Assembly (NCBI GenBank): GCA_002793355.1
Contig: PFQB01000129.1
Span: forward strand, 1-5,059
DNA from: Candidatus Dojkabacteria bacterium CG_4_10_14_0_2_um_filter_Dojkabacteria_WS6_41_15
GTDB lineage: Bacteria; Patescibacteriota; Dojkabacteria; GCA-002793355
Reading direction: 5' to 3'
Length of the DNA stretch: 5,059 bases
Made by a program: the position numbers and the translations under genes. The notes under the pieces were generated by a model. The model made no database searches. It had not been told where the DNA came from and saw nothing but the letters and a program-made list of their open reading frames with translations. This document shows positions 4,994 through 5,059 of the stretch, piece by piece. Each line of letters starts with the position of its first letter. Positions within the stretch are counted from its first letter, which is position 1.

Positions 4994-5059
4994 TTATTCC
5001 GTCACTCTCCCCATATACGTCCCGTATTCTGGGTCAACTTTGATTTTTGTGCCCATGTC
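4994..5059 (-). CDS. 3' fragment of a minus-strand gene cut by the window edge
   Basis: The minus strand is open from the right edge to a TAA at 4994-4996, giving 21 residues that end in KVDPEYGTYMGRVTE. The composition looks protein-like, and the stop falls 3 nt from the boundary of the repeat array, as a true gene end would. I cannot assign a family from so short a tail. An open stretch of this length can occur by chance, so confidence is moderate. Confidence 0.5.
   Translation of the reverse strand, partial: DMGTKIKVDPEYGTYMGRVTE

Noticed and set aside
102..4996. Possible reassigned TGA codon, since none of the six visible genes ends in TGA
   Set aside because: Stops are three TAG and three TAA, but six is too few to judge, and none of the five complete genes contains an in-frame TGA, so the standard bacterial code explains everything.

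Overview
The window looks like a piece of a compact bacterial chromosome. It has five complete protein genes, one gene fragment at the right edge, very short gaps, no Shine-Dalgarno sequences, and degenerate short-period (7-8 bp) repeat arrays in the only two longer intergenic gaps. Such arrays, streamlined gene packing and divergent or shortened family members make a Candidate Phyla Radiation / Patescibacteria genome a reasonable guess. This is inference; nothing in the window fixes the taxon. There are no RNA genes, transposases, integrases or CRISPR units.

Layout. Positions 1-107 hold a heptamer-type repeat array with an internal inverted repeat. Three minus-strand genes follow, transcribed from 3270 down to 102: an EpmA/GenX-like class II aminoacyl-tRNA-synthetase paralogue (3270-2200), a C-terminally short DUF1846/UPF0371 protein (2169-1096) and a DUF368 membrane protein of the polyprenyl-phosphate translocase family (1064-102). 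The gaps are 30 and 31 bp, so they could be one operon. Divergent from them, after only 21 bp, is a plus-strand gene of unknown function (3292-3969), followed 78 bp later by a second unrecognised plus-strand gene (4048-4848). A repeat array of about 17 octamer-like units (4858-4990) fills the gap to the 3' end of a minus-strand gene that runs off the right edge (4994-5059).

The most striking pattern is regulatory. Every one of the five complete genes has a TATAAT or TATACT hexamer ending 5-7 nt before its ATG, which would put the transcription start on or next to the start codon. This predicts leaderless mRNAs and separate promoters even inside the apparent minus-strand operon. The divergent pair has -10 boxes that overlap by 2 bp.

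How the genes might work together is only partly readable. EpmA-type enzymes modify elongation factor P, DUF368 proteins recycle the lipid carrier used for envelope synthesis, and DUF1846 has no known function. No shared pathway is evident, and the two plus-strand proteins match no family I recognise. I see no convincing new defence or mobile system here.
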